64,000 nucleotides of DNA from Metallosphaera hakonensis JCM 8857 = DSM 7519 (GTDB lineage: Archaea > Thermoproteota > Thermoprotei_A > Sulfolobales > Sulfolobaceae), in the NCBI RefSeq assembly GCF_003201675.2, contig NZ_CP029287.2:2220001-2284000 (forward strand). Direction: 5' to 3'. Below, piece after piece: positions 1-8,961 of this stretch. Numbering within the stretch: position 1 is the stretch's first letter; each line of letters starts with the position of its first letter. Under the pieces are notes generated by a model that had not been told where the DNA came from, did no database searches, and saw only the letters and a list, made by a program, of their open reading frames with translations. The position numbers and the translations under genes were made by a program.

Positions 1-78
1 TTTACTGGGGATGAGGAGCGGGAGCCGACTTCTACTCCCGCAATACCGGGGGGTGTCTACGAAGTTGAGTTTAAGAAT

Positions 79-1566
79 ATGAGGACGAACGTAGTTCGTC
101 TCCTTCCAAATGGTTCGCAACGTAAAAAACTACTGAAGTTAGCGGACACTTCTGCGAAGTTGTTCAACGAGATAAACTACGAGAGGAGGCAACAGTTCTT
201 CCGAGAAGGAAAGGTGGACTTCAAGGGGACGTGGGGTAAGTGCTACGAGAAGTACAAGGGTGTACTTGGTGTCAACGCTCAGGCTGTGATGAAGAACAAC
301 GAGGCGTGGTCGTCCTTCTTCTCCCTTCTGAAGCTGAAGAAACAGGGAAAGTTACCGCCCCGCATGGGTCACGTTTCTCCTCCACGTTATTGGAAGGACA
401 GGGAGAGCAAGGAGAGGGAGAAGATACTGGTGGTTAGGCAAGACCGTTATGAAGTGGATGAGGAGAGTCATAAGATCGTCCTCAAGGACTTCATGGAGAT
501 CGATTTTGAAGGTAGGCTTAGGTGGTACGGTAAGCAAGGTAGGCTGGAGATAATTTACCATGAGGACACGGACAGGTGGTACGCCCACATACCCGTTGAG
601 GTAGGCGTTGAGACCACTAAGAGAGGTAAAAAGTCTAAACACGTAGTTCACGGTGAGAGGAGGTCAATTCAAGTTTCACCGAAAGGTAATAAGGTAGCTT
701 CCATTGATCTGGGTGTAAACGTTTTGGCAAGTGCAGTGGTGGACGACGGCACTTGGTTGTTATACAAGGGTATTAGGGCAAAGGAGGACTACTTTCACTT
801 CGAGAAGAGGGTTGCTGAAGTTCAATCACTTGCCCACAAAGCTAGAAACGTAGGTGAGTGTGAGGCTTACGAGGAGTTAACGAGAGAGAAGAGGAGGCTG
901 TTCAAGAAGTTAGAGAGGAGGTTCCTCCATCTATACAGAACATTGGCGAGAGGTATCGTTGAGGAACTTCATAAGTTGGGCGTATCCACCCTCTACCTGG
1001 GCTATCCTTACAACATTGGGCAAGATAAGGGTAGCAAGTACGCTGTGAACGCATGGTCTTACCGTAAGCTCATTGACGCAATCGAACTTAAGGCTCAGGA
1101 GTACGGCATGAAGGTGTATGAGGTAGTTGAGTACAACACGTCCAGACTATGCGCTTATCATAACGTTGAGGTGAGGAGGAAACCTAGGGGAGTAATAACG
1201 TGACGATGTCCGGAATGCAAATATTTCGACGAAAATATTGATATAGAAACAAGAATTTTTCTAGGTATAAGGTTATATCTGGATAACCTGTAAACCGTCT
1301 ATCGTGAGACCCCATTCCCCGAGATAGATGATCCGAATTACCGGTAGAAAAATGATAAAAACATAAATATTTTCTACAATATAAATTGAATTTTTTACAT
1401 TCCGGACATTCTCACGTGCCCACTCAACCACAAATTACACAGCGACTTGAACGCCTTGAACATTCTGAAAAAGGCCACGGGAAAGGTCATCAACGCGGTA
1501 AAGAAGCCTCTCTCCTTCATCGTAGACCATAACCGAATAGCTCCCGTAAAGGGGAGTAACCCTTGA
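79..1566 (+). pseudogene. tnpB: TnpB nuclease of an IS200/IS605-type element, interrupted by a MITE
   Basis: The reading frame gives 374 residues to a TGA at 1201-1203. RuvC-I lies around Asp210 (SIDLGVN), and the sequence stops at NTSRLCAYHNVEVRRKPRG, just before the expected C-terminal zinc-ribbon/RuvC-III block. That block (TCPLNHKLHSDLNALNIL) reappears in frame at 1414-1566 after a 212-bp insertion. Removing 1202-1413 plus one copy of the 4-bp duplication gives one continuous 423-codon gene. TnpB proteins are RNA-guided nucleases. The usual second acidic residue is not obvious here (LYLGYPYNI), as I recall for other Sulfolobales TnpBs. No tnpA is visible, although only 78 bases precede the gene. 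Confidence 0.9.
1202..1413. mobile_element. MITE family B, copy 1 (212 bp) inside tnpB
   Basis: This non-coding AT-rich element has inverted ends GACGATGTCCGGAATG (left) and GAGAATGTCCGGAATG (right end, reverse complement). It is flanked by the 4-bp direct repeat ACGT (1198-1201 and 1414-1417). A second copy at 52187-52397 is nearly the same length and similar along its whole length. The insertion places TGA directly after codon 374 of tnpB. No open frame of useful size lies inside, so it must depend on a transposase supplied in trans. The best candidate relative in this window is the IS5-like element at 39792-41165. Confidence 0.88.
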
Positions 1567-1591
1567 GACCTCGGGGAACCATCGCCCTTTA

Positions 1592-2818
1592 CGGTAGACC
1601 CCAAAATCACCTCCGTAAAAATAAATCTATCTTGTTATTAAGTGTTTTCTCAAGAGTAAATATAAAATCCTTGAGATCCGATAGATCGTCTAGAAAGCAG
1701 AGGATGAGCAGCAACCTGAACTCCTCCCTTCTCATGACGTCCTTGAACACGGTGTAAAGCGAGTAGAAGACCATGGCCAGCACGAAGATCAACTCGCGGA
1801 AGACGAACTTGGTGGAGCTCGTGAAGGGAAGGAAGGCCTTGATGTTCCTGTAAGACGTCTCAATGGGACCCCTAACCTTGTTGTACAGCTTCAGCACTTC
1901 CCTCTTGGTTAGGTTGAGGTTGGTCGCCCTCGCGAAGTACACCACGGTCTTCCTCTTCTTCTTAACGATTTCCTTACCATACACCAGAAGTCTGAAGTTG
2001 ACCTGCTCTTCCTTCTTACGTCTCTTGCTATTGGTCGCGTACTCCCCGTCGAACTCCTCGTATATCTTCACGTCCCCCACGGGGACTCCTATCACGTACT
2101 TGAACTGCGATATGAACCTGAGGACTTCCACGGTGTAGAAGCCCGCGTCCAGGGTTACGAGCCTCACCTTGAAGCCCATTCCCGCAATTTGCTCCACGAG
2201 GAACTTCACGATCTCGTCCTTGGTCATCCCGTTAACTTGGGGAACGAAGGCCAGGAGGAGCACCATTCCCTGATACTTCGTGGTCGCGGTGGCGTAGTTC
2301 CACGAGCTCCCCTTGGCCGAACTACCCAACCCGTTCACCGGCTTACCGTACCACGTCTTCGTGGTCCAATCTATGGAAACGTCGACCTCCTTCACTCCCT
2401 TGAGCATCTCCATGGAAATCCTCCTCATGGACTCCAGGAGCTTCTCCACAACCTCGTTTCCCTGCTCCTCCACGTAGTTCCTCACGGTCTGAGGTGACAC
2501 GTTGTACCCGTTGGACCTGCCCTCCACGGAGTCCTTCCATAAGCACGCGGAGACCAGGACTCTCGCTACCTCCTCCGCCCTTCTCCCCTTGAAGGTTAAC
2601 ATGGAAAGTAATTTATATCCTATTTGTTGTAGATTATTTTGGTGAGGAAGACCCGGTGTTACCACCTTAGGTTCACCACGTGATAATACCGGGTTCCTCG
2701 CCTTAAACCTTTCTTCAATTTGTTGCGCTCTTGACAAAGCAATAAATTCTATTACTTTTTACGAATCTGATACTACCCAACCAGAATTATTTTTCGTAAA
2801 ATGATTTTGGGTCTACCG
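1592..2818 (-). mobile_element. ISH3-like (IS4 superfamily) insertion sequence, 1227 bp
   Basis: The ends are imperfect inverted repeats of about 30 bp, beginning CGGTAGACCCCAAAATC on the left and CGGTAGACCCAAAATC on the reverse-complemented right. The 4-bp direct repeat TTTA flanks the element (1588-1591 and 2819-2822). It carries one transposase gene on the minus strand. The size resembles ISC1225-type Sulfolobales elements, but I cannot confirm the subfamily. It sits 25 bp past the tnpB stop, inside the hairpin that forms the right end of the tnpB element, so it is a nested insertion. Confidence 0.87.
1607..2737 (-). CDS. DDE transposase of the ISH3-like element
   Basis: The protein has 376 residues from a TTG start. 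It cuts and rejoins the ends of its own element. A DDE triad can be proposed from context: Asp123 in SIDWTTKTWYG, Asp197 in LVTLDAGFY and Glu293 in GPIETSYRNIKAF, which is the usual IS4/ISH3 spacing with the Y..(K) signature after the Glu. The N-terminal third is helical and probably binds DNA. Length fits an intact ISH3 transposase, and no frameshift is seen, so the element may still be active. Codon use is more GC-rich than in most neighbouring genes. Confidence 0.85.
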   Translation of the reverse strand: MSRAQQIEERFKARNPVLSRGEPKVVTPGLPHQNNLQQIGYKLLSMLTFKGRRAEEVARVLVSACLWKDSVEGRSNGYNVSPQTVRNYVEEQGNEVVEKLLESMRRISMEMLKGVKEVDVSIDWTTKTWYGKPVNGLGSSAKGSSWNYATATTKYQGMVLLLAFVPQVNGMTKDEIVKFLVEQIAGMGFKVRLVTLDAGFYTVEVLRFISQFKYVIGVPVGDVKIYEEFDGEYATNSKRRKKEEQVNFRLLVYGKEIVKKKRKTVVYFARATNLNLTKREVLKLYNKVRGPIETSYRNIKAFLPFTSSTKFVFRELIFVLAMVFYSLYTVFKDVMRREEFRLLLILCFLDDLSDLKDFIFTLEKTLNNKIDLFLRR

Positions 2819-3048
2819 TTTAGGGCGGTGAGGAGGTCAGTGAACAAGTCTTATCCCTCTATGTCAAGATAGCGCTGATGATGCTGGATACTGGCTTTCA
2901 CTCCTTCAATATCTTTGGAGTACCTGGATCGATCCAACCTCTCATGGTAACCTCTCAGGGAAGGTTAAAGTTCAGGGATTATCGGAATATTTATGTATTT
3001 TATCTGAACATGACCTTATTTTTACTTTTATAATCTATACAGACAATC

Positions 3049-5013
3049 TTAATAAAACTTCATTTTTCTAACAAGGTATTTTTCACCCTTTCTCTCTATC
3101 AATTTCTTTCTCAATAACTCTCTAGCTACATCCCTACCGAACCTTTTCTCGACGTCTCCCAACGAAAACTCCTTGTCCTGAAGTTCCTGCAAAGCTCTTC
3201 TGACATCAAAGGCTACGGTATCGTTGGAATAAATTTCCCGACAAAGAACTTCCACCTGAATTCCATGTCTTCTCAGGTTATCCCTTAGTTCTCTAAGGCC
3301 GATCCTAATGCACATCTCCCTAAGATCCGTTATTCCAGACTTAACTAGATCTAAAGTCACGTCTCTAGGTATCCCCGCCTTAGCCAACTTAATCCCTTCC
3401 GACGGTACGCCGTACTTTAAGTTCTCATGGATTTCAAGGGCCCTTAAATATCTATTATCCCCCAAAGCCTTTAGTACTCTAAACATGGCAAAGGAAATCC
3501 ACCTGGCATTAGAAATGACTTCATTAACATCTTTAGTGGTCAATTTATCGCAAACGCCCTCAAGCGATTCTCCCCCCATCCACTTGGACAATAACTGAAC
3601 ACCATCCTTGCATCCCCTGAGCGATGGGGCCACTGCCGGAGATCCAACTATTGCAGATACCAGGTCTACTTTCTCGTCCTCTAGAGGGAAGCCGGATAAC
3701 GCCTTGACGTCTATGTAACTAACAGCTACCGCATGCCCCAATGACGTTACTGATATTCCGCGGTTAAGAACCACTAACTTCATCTCCTTAAGGCGGGAAA
3801 GCGAATATTCTATCTTGCTTGCTTCGATTCCGTTGAAATTGAATGTTGAGTTCAGTGAGGACCTGAACTCATCCATCTCAACCCCATCGTTCCAGGAGAT
3901 ATATGCCAGGGATAAAGTGTCCAGGTCAGGCTTCGCGTTTTGTGAAGTCATTGCCCCATGATAATATCTCTGCGCCAGGTCACGCGCGGTTCTTTCGGAA
4001 TTGGAGACTATGATTATCATCCCTTCACTGTCATATTTAGGTCTCCCAGCCCTCCCAGCCATTTGCCTAAACTCAGAAACAGTTACATCTTTCCATCCCT
4101 TGAATTCGCCTTTCTCATTGACGTCCGGTAACTTTAGCTCGTAAAAGAGCACTGCATAGACCGGAAGATTGACTCCCTGACCTAAAGCCGTGGTTGAAAC
4201 TACGACGTTGATATCGCCCTGCAATAACATATCGAGGACCTTGGTTCTCTCGTCATAGGGCATTCCACTGTGGTAATGATGAGCCCTGAAATCTCTCTTT
4301 CTAAGTTCTAGGGCTAAGGATTCGGCAGATCTCCTACTCTTTACAAAGACCAATGCGTTTTTACCTTTTCCCGTTATCTTTTCCAATACTTGGACGAGTA
4401 CCTCAAATCTAGGCCGGGTTAATTTATGGGGACTAAAGGTCTCCTCCCAGTCGCCACATTTCAAGACATAGGGGTAAGCCACGCATTCGTGGAGGGGGAC
4501 AGTTCTCTTCTGGTGAGAAATCATCTTCGCGTTTAGCCAAGACGTGTACTTATCTGGATTACTTAGGGTAGCGCTCAGTGAAATCGTGGGCACATGTCTT
4601 GCCTTGGCCCAAAGAACTATGTTCTCCAGTGCCAATCCCCTGGATGTTTCGACGTTGTGAACTTCATCTATGACTAGTCTTGAGACCTTCTCTAACCATG
4701 GATAACCGTGCCTTATTGAACTGTCGAATTTCTCATATGTTAAGAGAAGAACATCAGAGCTTATTCTCCTGAGATCGTCTTCGTAGGCATCGGTATCCAC
4801 TAAAAGAGCCCTAGTCCTGTTCCTTAGTGAACTGTAAACCTCCCTGGATAGAGCCTTCAGTGGAGACACGTAAACTGATAGTCCGTCGCTCTTAGCTAAG
4901 ACCCTCTTAGCTATATGCGTTTTACCACTACCTGTTGGCGCGGATACCAAGTAATTCCTAGAGGGATCAGAGTTGTATTCGCTGAAGAATAGCTCAGCTA
5001 GGGGAAATGACAT
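3049..5013 (-). CDS. Ski2-like superfamily 2 helicase (DEVH box)
   Basis: This 654-residue ATP-dependent helicase begins almost directly with the Walker A motif (APTGSGKT, residues 25-32). It then has TYEKFD, the Walker B box DEVH (116-119), SAT (147-149), a GQGVNLP motif and motif VI QMAGRAGRP. A winged-helix and helical C-terminus follows. The order matches Ski2/Hel308-type helicases, but the Q-motif region before Walker A is nearly absent and the C-terminus lacks a clear helix-hairpin-helix. True Hel308 is encoded separately at 60112. It is probably a paralogue acting on nucleic acid during repair or RNA processing, with substrate unknown. ATG start at 5013. Confidence 0.8.
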   Translation of the reverse strand: MSFPLAELFFSEYNSDPSRNYLVSAPTGSGKTHIAKRVLAKSDGLSVYVSPLKALSREVYSSLRNRTRALLVDTDAYEDDLRRISSDVLLLTYEKFDSSIRHGYPWLEKVSRLVIDEVHNVETSRGLALENIVLWAKARHVPTISLSATLSNPDKYTSWLNAKMISHQKRTVPLHECVAYPYVLKCGDWEETFSPHKLTRPRFEVLVQVLEKITGKGKNALVFVKSRRSAESLALELRKRDFRAHHYHSGMPYDERTKVLDMLLQGDINVVVSTTALGQGVNLPVYAVLFYELKLPDVNEKGEFKGWKDVTVSEFRQMAGRAGRPKYDSEGMIIIVSNSERTARDLAQRYYHGAMTSQNAKPDLDTLSLAYISWNDGVEMDEFRSSLNSTFNFNGIEASKIEYSLSRLKEMKLVVLNRGISVTSLGHAVAVSYIDVKALSGFPLEDEKVDLVSAIVGSPAVAPSLRGCKDGVQLLSKWMGGESLEGVCDKLTTKDVNEVISNARWISFAMFRVLKALGDNRYLRALEIHENLKYGVPSEGIKLAKAGIPRDVTLDLVKSGITDLREMCIRIGLRELRDNLRRHGIQVEVLCREIYSNDTVAFDVRRALQELQDKEFSLGDVEKRFGRDVARELLRKKLIERKGEKYLVRKMKFY

Positions 5014-5136
5014 TCAAGTTAGTAAGGTGATAATGAAAATAACGTTTACTGAAAAGGGTTACCAAATATAGTTGTGTATTTAATCAAAAACGGGCTATCT
5101 ATACATCTATACATGTAAGCCTCTCTGAAAATGGTA

Positions 5137-5955
5137 TCAGTGGTTCAGAAAGTTCCAACACCTTACCTGACTTTCACCCACAGATATCAAAGGGGGCTTC
5201 TCGAGCCTGCATTTCCTTTGCAACTCCCTGCTCCTCCTCATCACGTCACAGTAATCATGAAATCTGCAACCGCTTCCGCTTCCTCTTCCAACCTCCACAA
5301 CGTTTACCTTCTCGCCTTTTCTCCCTATCCTTATTGTTGAGTTCGCTATAGTCATGGAGTACGGGTGTAAAAGTTTAGATCCCGTTTCAACCACCTCGTC
5401 CTCATACATAACAAAGACGGAGGAACATGGGGGGAGGAGGTCCGTGGAACTTACGAACAAGAGGGCATCGAGGCCCCTTGATTTAATTATCTTAGAAAGC
5501 ACTCTCAGAACCTTGAGTTTGCCCTGTTCCTCAACTTGTTGGAAAATGTCTTCAACAATCGAGAACTTAGTTCTGTTCAGGAAGAGCGGGGTAAAGTATA
5601 CCTTCGCCAAGTTGAGGTCGCTCAACTCGTCAAGGAAGTCATCTGGTATGTCCAAAAGGAACATGATCTCCTCAACTCTCTTGCTCGATTTGAACCAGGC
5701 AGAAATCAAGTCCTTTGCCTTTATTCTTCCCCGCTCAAGGTGACTGGGTATCAGGTAAGTTGATCTGATTGCCTCTTTCCTCGAGATGTATTCTCCCGTG
5801 AAAGGATCTATGTACTGAGCTTCCAACTGTCCCTTCTTCAATTTCTTTGACAACTCTTGTTTATAACTGTCCCATTCTCCGAGGACGCAAGTGATATCTT
5901 TGATCTCTGATATAGGCGATCCCTTGATCTTGATCAAGCCAGTCTCACCTCTCAA
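5137..5955 (-). CDS. Degenerate oligopeptide ABC transporter ATPase (OppF/DppF-like)
   Basis: The protein has 272 residues. The C-terminal half is recognisable as the OppF/DppF type: VMYEDEVVETG, then LLHPYS, then the cysteine-rich tail (C..H...C, later CRLEKPP and VRCW) typical of oligopeptide ABC ATPases. No Walker A P-loop, LSGGQ signature or catalytic Asp-Glu pair can be found, and the N-terminus starts past the place where the P-loop should be. Upstream genes encode its OppD-like partner and two permeases, with only a few bases between. The start is TTG. Either it is a structural pseudo-ATPase or the operon is decaying. Confidence 0.7.
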   Translation of the reverse strand: MRGETGLIKIKGSPISEIKDITCVLGEWDSYKQELSKKLKKGQLEAQYIDPFTGEYISRKEAIRSTYLIPSHLERGRIKAKDLISAWFKSSKRVEEIMFLLDIPDDFLDELSDLNLAKVYFTPLFLNRTKFSIVEDIFQQVEEQGKLKVLRVLSKIIKSRGLDALLFVSSTDLLPPCSSVFVMYEDEVVETGSKLLHPYSMTIANSTIRIGRKGEKVNVVEVGRGSGSGCRFHDYCDVMRRSRELQRKCRLEKPPLISVGESQVRCWNFLNH

Positions 5956-5959
5956 CGGA

Positions 5960-6814
5960 TTAAGCTCCCGTAGTATATGCCACGCATCTTACCCTTTGGT
6001 TCCCCAGGGTCAACCAAGGTATTTCTCCAAGGCACTTGGGAGTCGCGTGCCTGCATTCGCCAGAGTAAGGGCACCCTTTCGCCTTTCTTTTCTTGTCTTT
6101 TATCTCACCCGCGATCAGGTCCACAGTGTAGGGATGTAAAGGTGTTATTAAGACGTCTTTACCTTCCTCCACCATCTCCCCGCTGTACAGAACTACTATA
6201 CGGTCGCTGAGTCTTGAGAGTATACCTGGGTTATTTTCCAGGATCATGAAGGAGCTTCTCACAGAACCCATCAGATCAATCAGAGAATTCACCACGGCTG
6301 CCCTTCCTATATCACCTAGGCCGAACTCCAAATCGTCAATGATAACGTGATCAGGCTCAAGGAATGTAGCCAAGGCTATGGCGACCTTCTTGAGTTGTAC
6401 CGGTGATAATTGATGAGGTAACTTCTCCATTACTTCCTTTTCGACTCCCAAAACTTTTAGGAACTCAATTCCAGTCTCAATTCCGTACTCTGGATTCCCC
6501 ATCTCGTGAGACACAACTATTTCTGCAAAGTGCGAACCAATGTCATATATGGGATTAAACATTGATGCTGGATCGTAGAAAACTGCAGATATTTTCTCCC
6601 ATCTAGCTTTCAAGAGGATATCCTTGGACTTAACTAGGTCAGTTCCGTCCAGTAGGATAGATCCACTAACGTTGCTGAGCAGTCCTAAGGTGGCTGGAAT
6701 TATTACCTCCTTTCCGCTATCTTTCTCGCCTAGAACTCCAATCGATTCCTTCCCTAAAGTAACGTTAAAGCACTTCAGAGATTCGCCCACAGTAAGACAT
6801 CTGTATTCTAGCAT
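5960..6814 (-). CDS. Degenerate oligopeptide ABC transporter ATPase (OppD/DppD-like)
   Basis: The 284 residues keep the full length and fold order of an OppD/DppD ATPase, but every core motif is altered. The P-loop is GEKDSGKE (29-36) with Glu where Ser/Thr should follow Lys. The signature is LSPVQ (136-140) instead of LSGGQ. Walker B reads HVIIDD (156-161) with Asp in place of the catalytic Glu. The tail has LHPYTVDLI and the usual cysteine cluster (CPYSGEC, then CLGEIPW and VRC). In an active transporter this subunit would hydrolyse ATP in the cytoplasm to drive peptide import. Activity here is doubtful. Confidence 0.75.
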   Translation of the reverse strand: MLEYRCLTVGESLKCFNVTLGKESIGVLGEKDSGKEVIIPATLGLLSNVSGSILLDGTDLVKSKDILLKARWEKISAVFYDPASMFNPIYDIGSHFAEIVVSHEMGNPEYGIETGIEFLKVLGVEKEVMEKLPHQLSPVQLKKVAIALATFLEPDHVIIDDLEFGLGDIGRAAVVNSLIDLMGSVRSSFMILENNPGILSRLSDRIVVLYSGEMVEEGKDVLITPLHPYTVDLIAGEIKDKKRKAKGCPYSGECRHATPKCLGEIPWLTLGNQRVRCVAYTTGA

Positions 6815-7564
6815 TCATTTCACCACATAATCCGAAAGTAAAAACACAAGTACCAGGAGGATTGCCCTAAAACCCGCTGGGGGAAGAAATAACCACCAAT
6901 ACTCAAACAACCTTGAACTATTGAGAAGAGTTGTTAGTGTGGGGAAGTTCGGGTCTCCAACTCCAGCGATCACTCCAAGCGCAGTGTACACTGCAATCCC
7001 ATCTATAACCGATGGTAAAAGATAGCGTCTGGCCAAACTCTTCCCAATCTCTGTAGAGGCCTTGAGTCTTTGCATCAAAGAAATTTCCTCTATCCTCGAG
7101 AGCGGATTTCCCTTACATACGGCCTCAGAGACTTGCCTGGATATCACGGACCATCCTGTAAGTCCCACGGCTATGGCAGTCAAGAAGAAGTTGGCTTTAA
7201 CAAAGGTTACCTCGGGTACGGCGAAGAAAATTATGACGGCCATAAGCAACGGTACCCTTGGTAAGGACGTGAAACCATCAGCTATTCTCATTAACAGGGA
7301 TCGTAACGAACCGCATGAACTCCCAGCCAGAATCCCGTATGACACACCTAACCCAACTTCGACTGCGGATACTAGAAAGCCAAAGAGCAGAGTATCTACC
7401 ACAGCCCTCGCGTTAACGTTAATCATGTTTTGACCGTTGATGTAAGTTCCCAATGGAAATGATGAGGAAGGAGGCAGTAGCGGAGAAGAGCCTGGAAGCT
7501 GATAAAAAGTAAACATCAATCCCCAAGCTAAATAGACAAGGAACGGTATTGCAAACCATTTCAT
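6815..7564 (-). CDS. ABC transporter permease, DppC/OppC type
   Basis: This 249-residue membrane protein has an N-terminal anchor followed by about five more hydrophobic segments, matching the BPD_transp_1 permease fold. DppC/OppC proteins usually reach 280-300 residues, so this one is short. It starts by overlapping the end of the upstream permease gene (7561-7564), which implies translational coupling, and it abuts the OppD-like ATPase gene. The EAA loop, which docks the ATPase, is only loosely conserved (residues around 150-170, ISRQVSEAVCKGNPLSRIEE). Together with its neighbours it would form a peptide or sugar importer. Confidence 0.7.
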   Translation of the reverse strand: MKWFAIPFLVYLAWGLMFTFYQLPGSSPLLPPSSSFPLGTYINGQNMINVNARAVVDTLLFGFLVSAVEVGLGVSYGILAGSSCGSLRSLLMRIADGFTSLPRVPLLMAVIIFFAVPEVTFVKANFFLTAIAVGLTGWSVISRQVSEAVCKGNPLSRIEEISLMQRLKASTEIGKSLARRYLLPSVIDGIAVYTALGVIAGVGDPNFPTLTTLLNSSRLFEYWWLFLPPAGFRAILLVLVFLLSDYVVK

Positions 7565-8763
7565 CGTCTCACCCTTGGATCAACGAAACCGTAGAAAATA
7601 TCCCCCACTAGGCTTGATAATAGTACTATCGTAGAGTAAAATATTAGAACTCCCTCAACTACCTTGAAATCTCCATACACAGCTCCCTCTCTAAGGAGGA
7701 GTCCCAGGCCAGGCCAATAGAAAATTGATTCTACGAGGAACTCCGCGATCAGCATATCAATGAACGCAGCTGAGATCGTAGATAGAGCCACAACTGACGT
7801 ACTCCCTAAAACATGTCTATATACTAGGATAGCTCTAGAGAGCCCTTTTGCCTTAAAGGAATCCTGCACCTTATACGGTAGGAATAACCTATTGGCGAAC
7901 GTGCCTATGAAGGGGAAGAATAAGGAAATCAATGGAAATATCAAGTTCACCCCTTTCTCTACATCTAAATGAAAACCGTAAATTAGTGAAAGAGCAATGA
8001 TCCAGGATGCCAACGCGTTACCTATATACTTCCATTTTGTTATCAATTTAGTGAGTGGTCCACTCTGGGCTATCCCTCTCACAGCAAGGAACGTTCCCAA
8101 GTATACGGAGAGAGCAAAGGATATTCCCGAGAGAACGCTGGTGTATGGTAGTGAGGACAGGAGAAGAGAATCAACAGCTATATCGTAACGTCTGCTTAGA
8201 CCGAAATTTAACGTAATGAGTTCAATAATTACCTTAAGTATGCTCTCCCCATGAGCTATCTCTAGGAAACCAGTTATGGAAGTAATTATGATCATAGAGA
8301 TGATAAATGAGAGTAACCTCTTCATCACATATGATTTGATGGATCCTTCTCCCTCAGAATTCGCTAAATTCCCAATAGTTCTTTCTTGAACTAAAAGCAC
8401 CATTCCTCTGAATCCCATAGCGGTTCCCATGAACACTAAAAGTATTCCGGCCAAGGATAGAGGCGCTAGGCTCTCTACGTATCCTGATACAACATAAACA
8501 TAAAACGACGTCGAGTTTAAGGGGAAGTCCTTAATTTCATTCAAATTGATTGTATGACTGCCATTCACAATGACCTCGGCCGTGGGACTCCCATGGGAAA
8601 GTACGGCCCAGTACTGTGATTCCCAGTTAGGTGGTGGGATGGCGCATTTTCCAAATCCGTATGATATCGTGGAGAAGTATGAACTCTCAGACGCTATAAG
8701 TGACACCCCTATTCCGATCATTATTAAGATAACCGATGTAACTACTAGGGTCCAGGCTCTCAT
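7561..8763 (-). CDS. ABC transporter permease, DppB/OppB type
   Basis: The 400-residue protein has an N-terminal signal-anchor (VVTSVILIMIGIGVSLIA), an extracytoplasmic loop of roughly 70 residues, and about six further membrane spans with the DppB-type ending (FYGFVDPRVRR). It is the first gene of a four-gene operon with the DppC-like permease and two degenerate ATPases. No substrate-binding protein gene is next to it, although such a lipoprotein normally accompanies Opp/Dpp operons. The substrate is unknown. The upstream sequence (8764-8800) has a TTTAAA-like box suitable for an archaeal promoter. Confidence 0.7.
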   Translation of the reverse strand: MRAWTLVVTSVILIMIGIGVSLIASESSYFSTISYGFGKCAIPPPNWESQYWAVLSHGSPTAEVIVNGSHTINLNEIKDFPLNSTSFYVYVVSGYVESLAPLSLAGILLVFMGTAMGFRGMVLLVQERTIGNLANSEGEGSIKSYVMKRLLSFIISMIIITSITGFLEIAHGESILKVIIELITLNFGLSRRYDIAVDSLLLSSLPYTSVLSGISFALSVYLGTFLAVRGIAQSGPLTKLITKWKYIGNALASWIIALSLIYGFHLDVEKGVNLIFPLISLFFPFIGTFANRLFLPYKVQDSFKAKGLSRAILVYRHVLGSTSVVALSTISAAFIDMLIAEFLVESIFYWPGLGLLLREGAVYGDFKVVEGVLIFYSTIVLLSSLVGDIFYGFVDPRVRR

Positions 8764-8932
8764 TTTTAGGAATCCTCCTAAATCAAGTTTAAAAAATTTG
8801 TGTCATGTTTAATTTAATAGGAAAAAAGAACTCATATATTTCTTCAGCATAGGCTTTAGAAATCTACAATATCAAAGATAGAATTTGTAATTATTCTATT
8901 ATATTAGGGTTCTATAACTAAAAAGGGAAAAA

Positions 8933-8938
8933 CTTAAA
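8933..8938 (+). promoter_or_regulatory. TATA box of the vWA gene
   Basis: CTTAAA is centred about 26 bases before the ATG at 8962. That is the distance expected for a leaderless Sulfolobales transcript, and A-rich sequence resembling a BRE lies just upstream. Confidence 0.5.
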
Positions 8939-8961
8939 CGTAACGACACCTATTTACTTGC

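Larger units (their letters stand above)
1567..2841 (+). repeat. Right-end hairpin of the tnpB element, split by the ISH3-like copy
   Basis: After the tnpB stop the sequence runs GACCTCGGGGAACCATCGCCC, with the TTTA target site next (1588-1591). On the far side of the ISH3 element it resumes as TTTA then GGGCGGTGAGGAGGTCAG. Joining the two halves over a single TTTA rebuilds a perfect stem, CGCCC-TTTA-GGGCG. IS200/IS605 and related tnpB elements carry such a hairpin at the right end, which also forms part of the guide (omega) RNA scaffold. The exact outer end of the element is not visible. Confidence 0.6.

Noticed and set aside
1395-1610. Minus-strand 71-codon frame over the end of tnpB
   Set aside because: It is antisense to the in-frame tnpB C-terminus and the inverted repeat, and has no protein-like features.
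2881-3033. 50-codon frame starting MLDTGFHSFNIFGVPG between the IS and the helicase
   Set aside because: The second half is low-complexity AT-rich translation and no family is recognised; kept out for lack of support.
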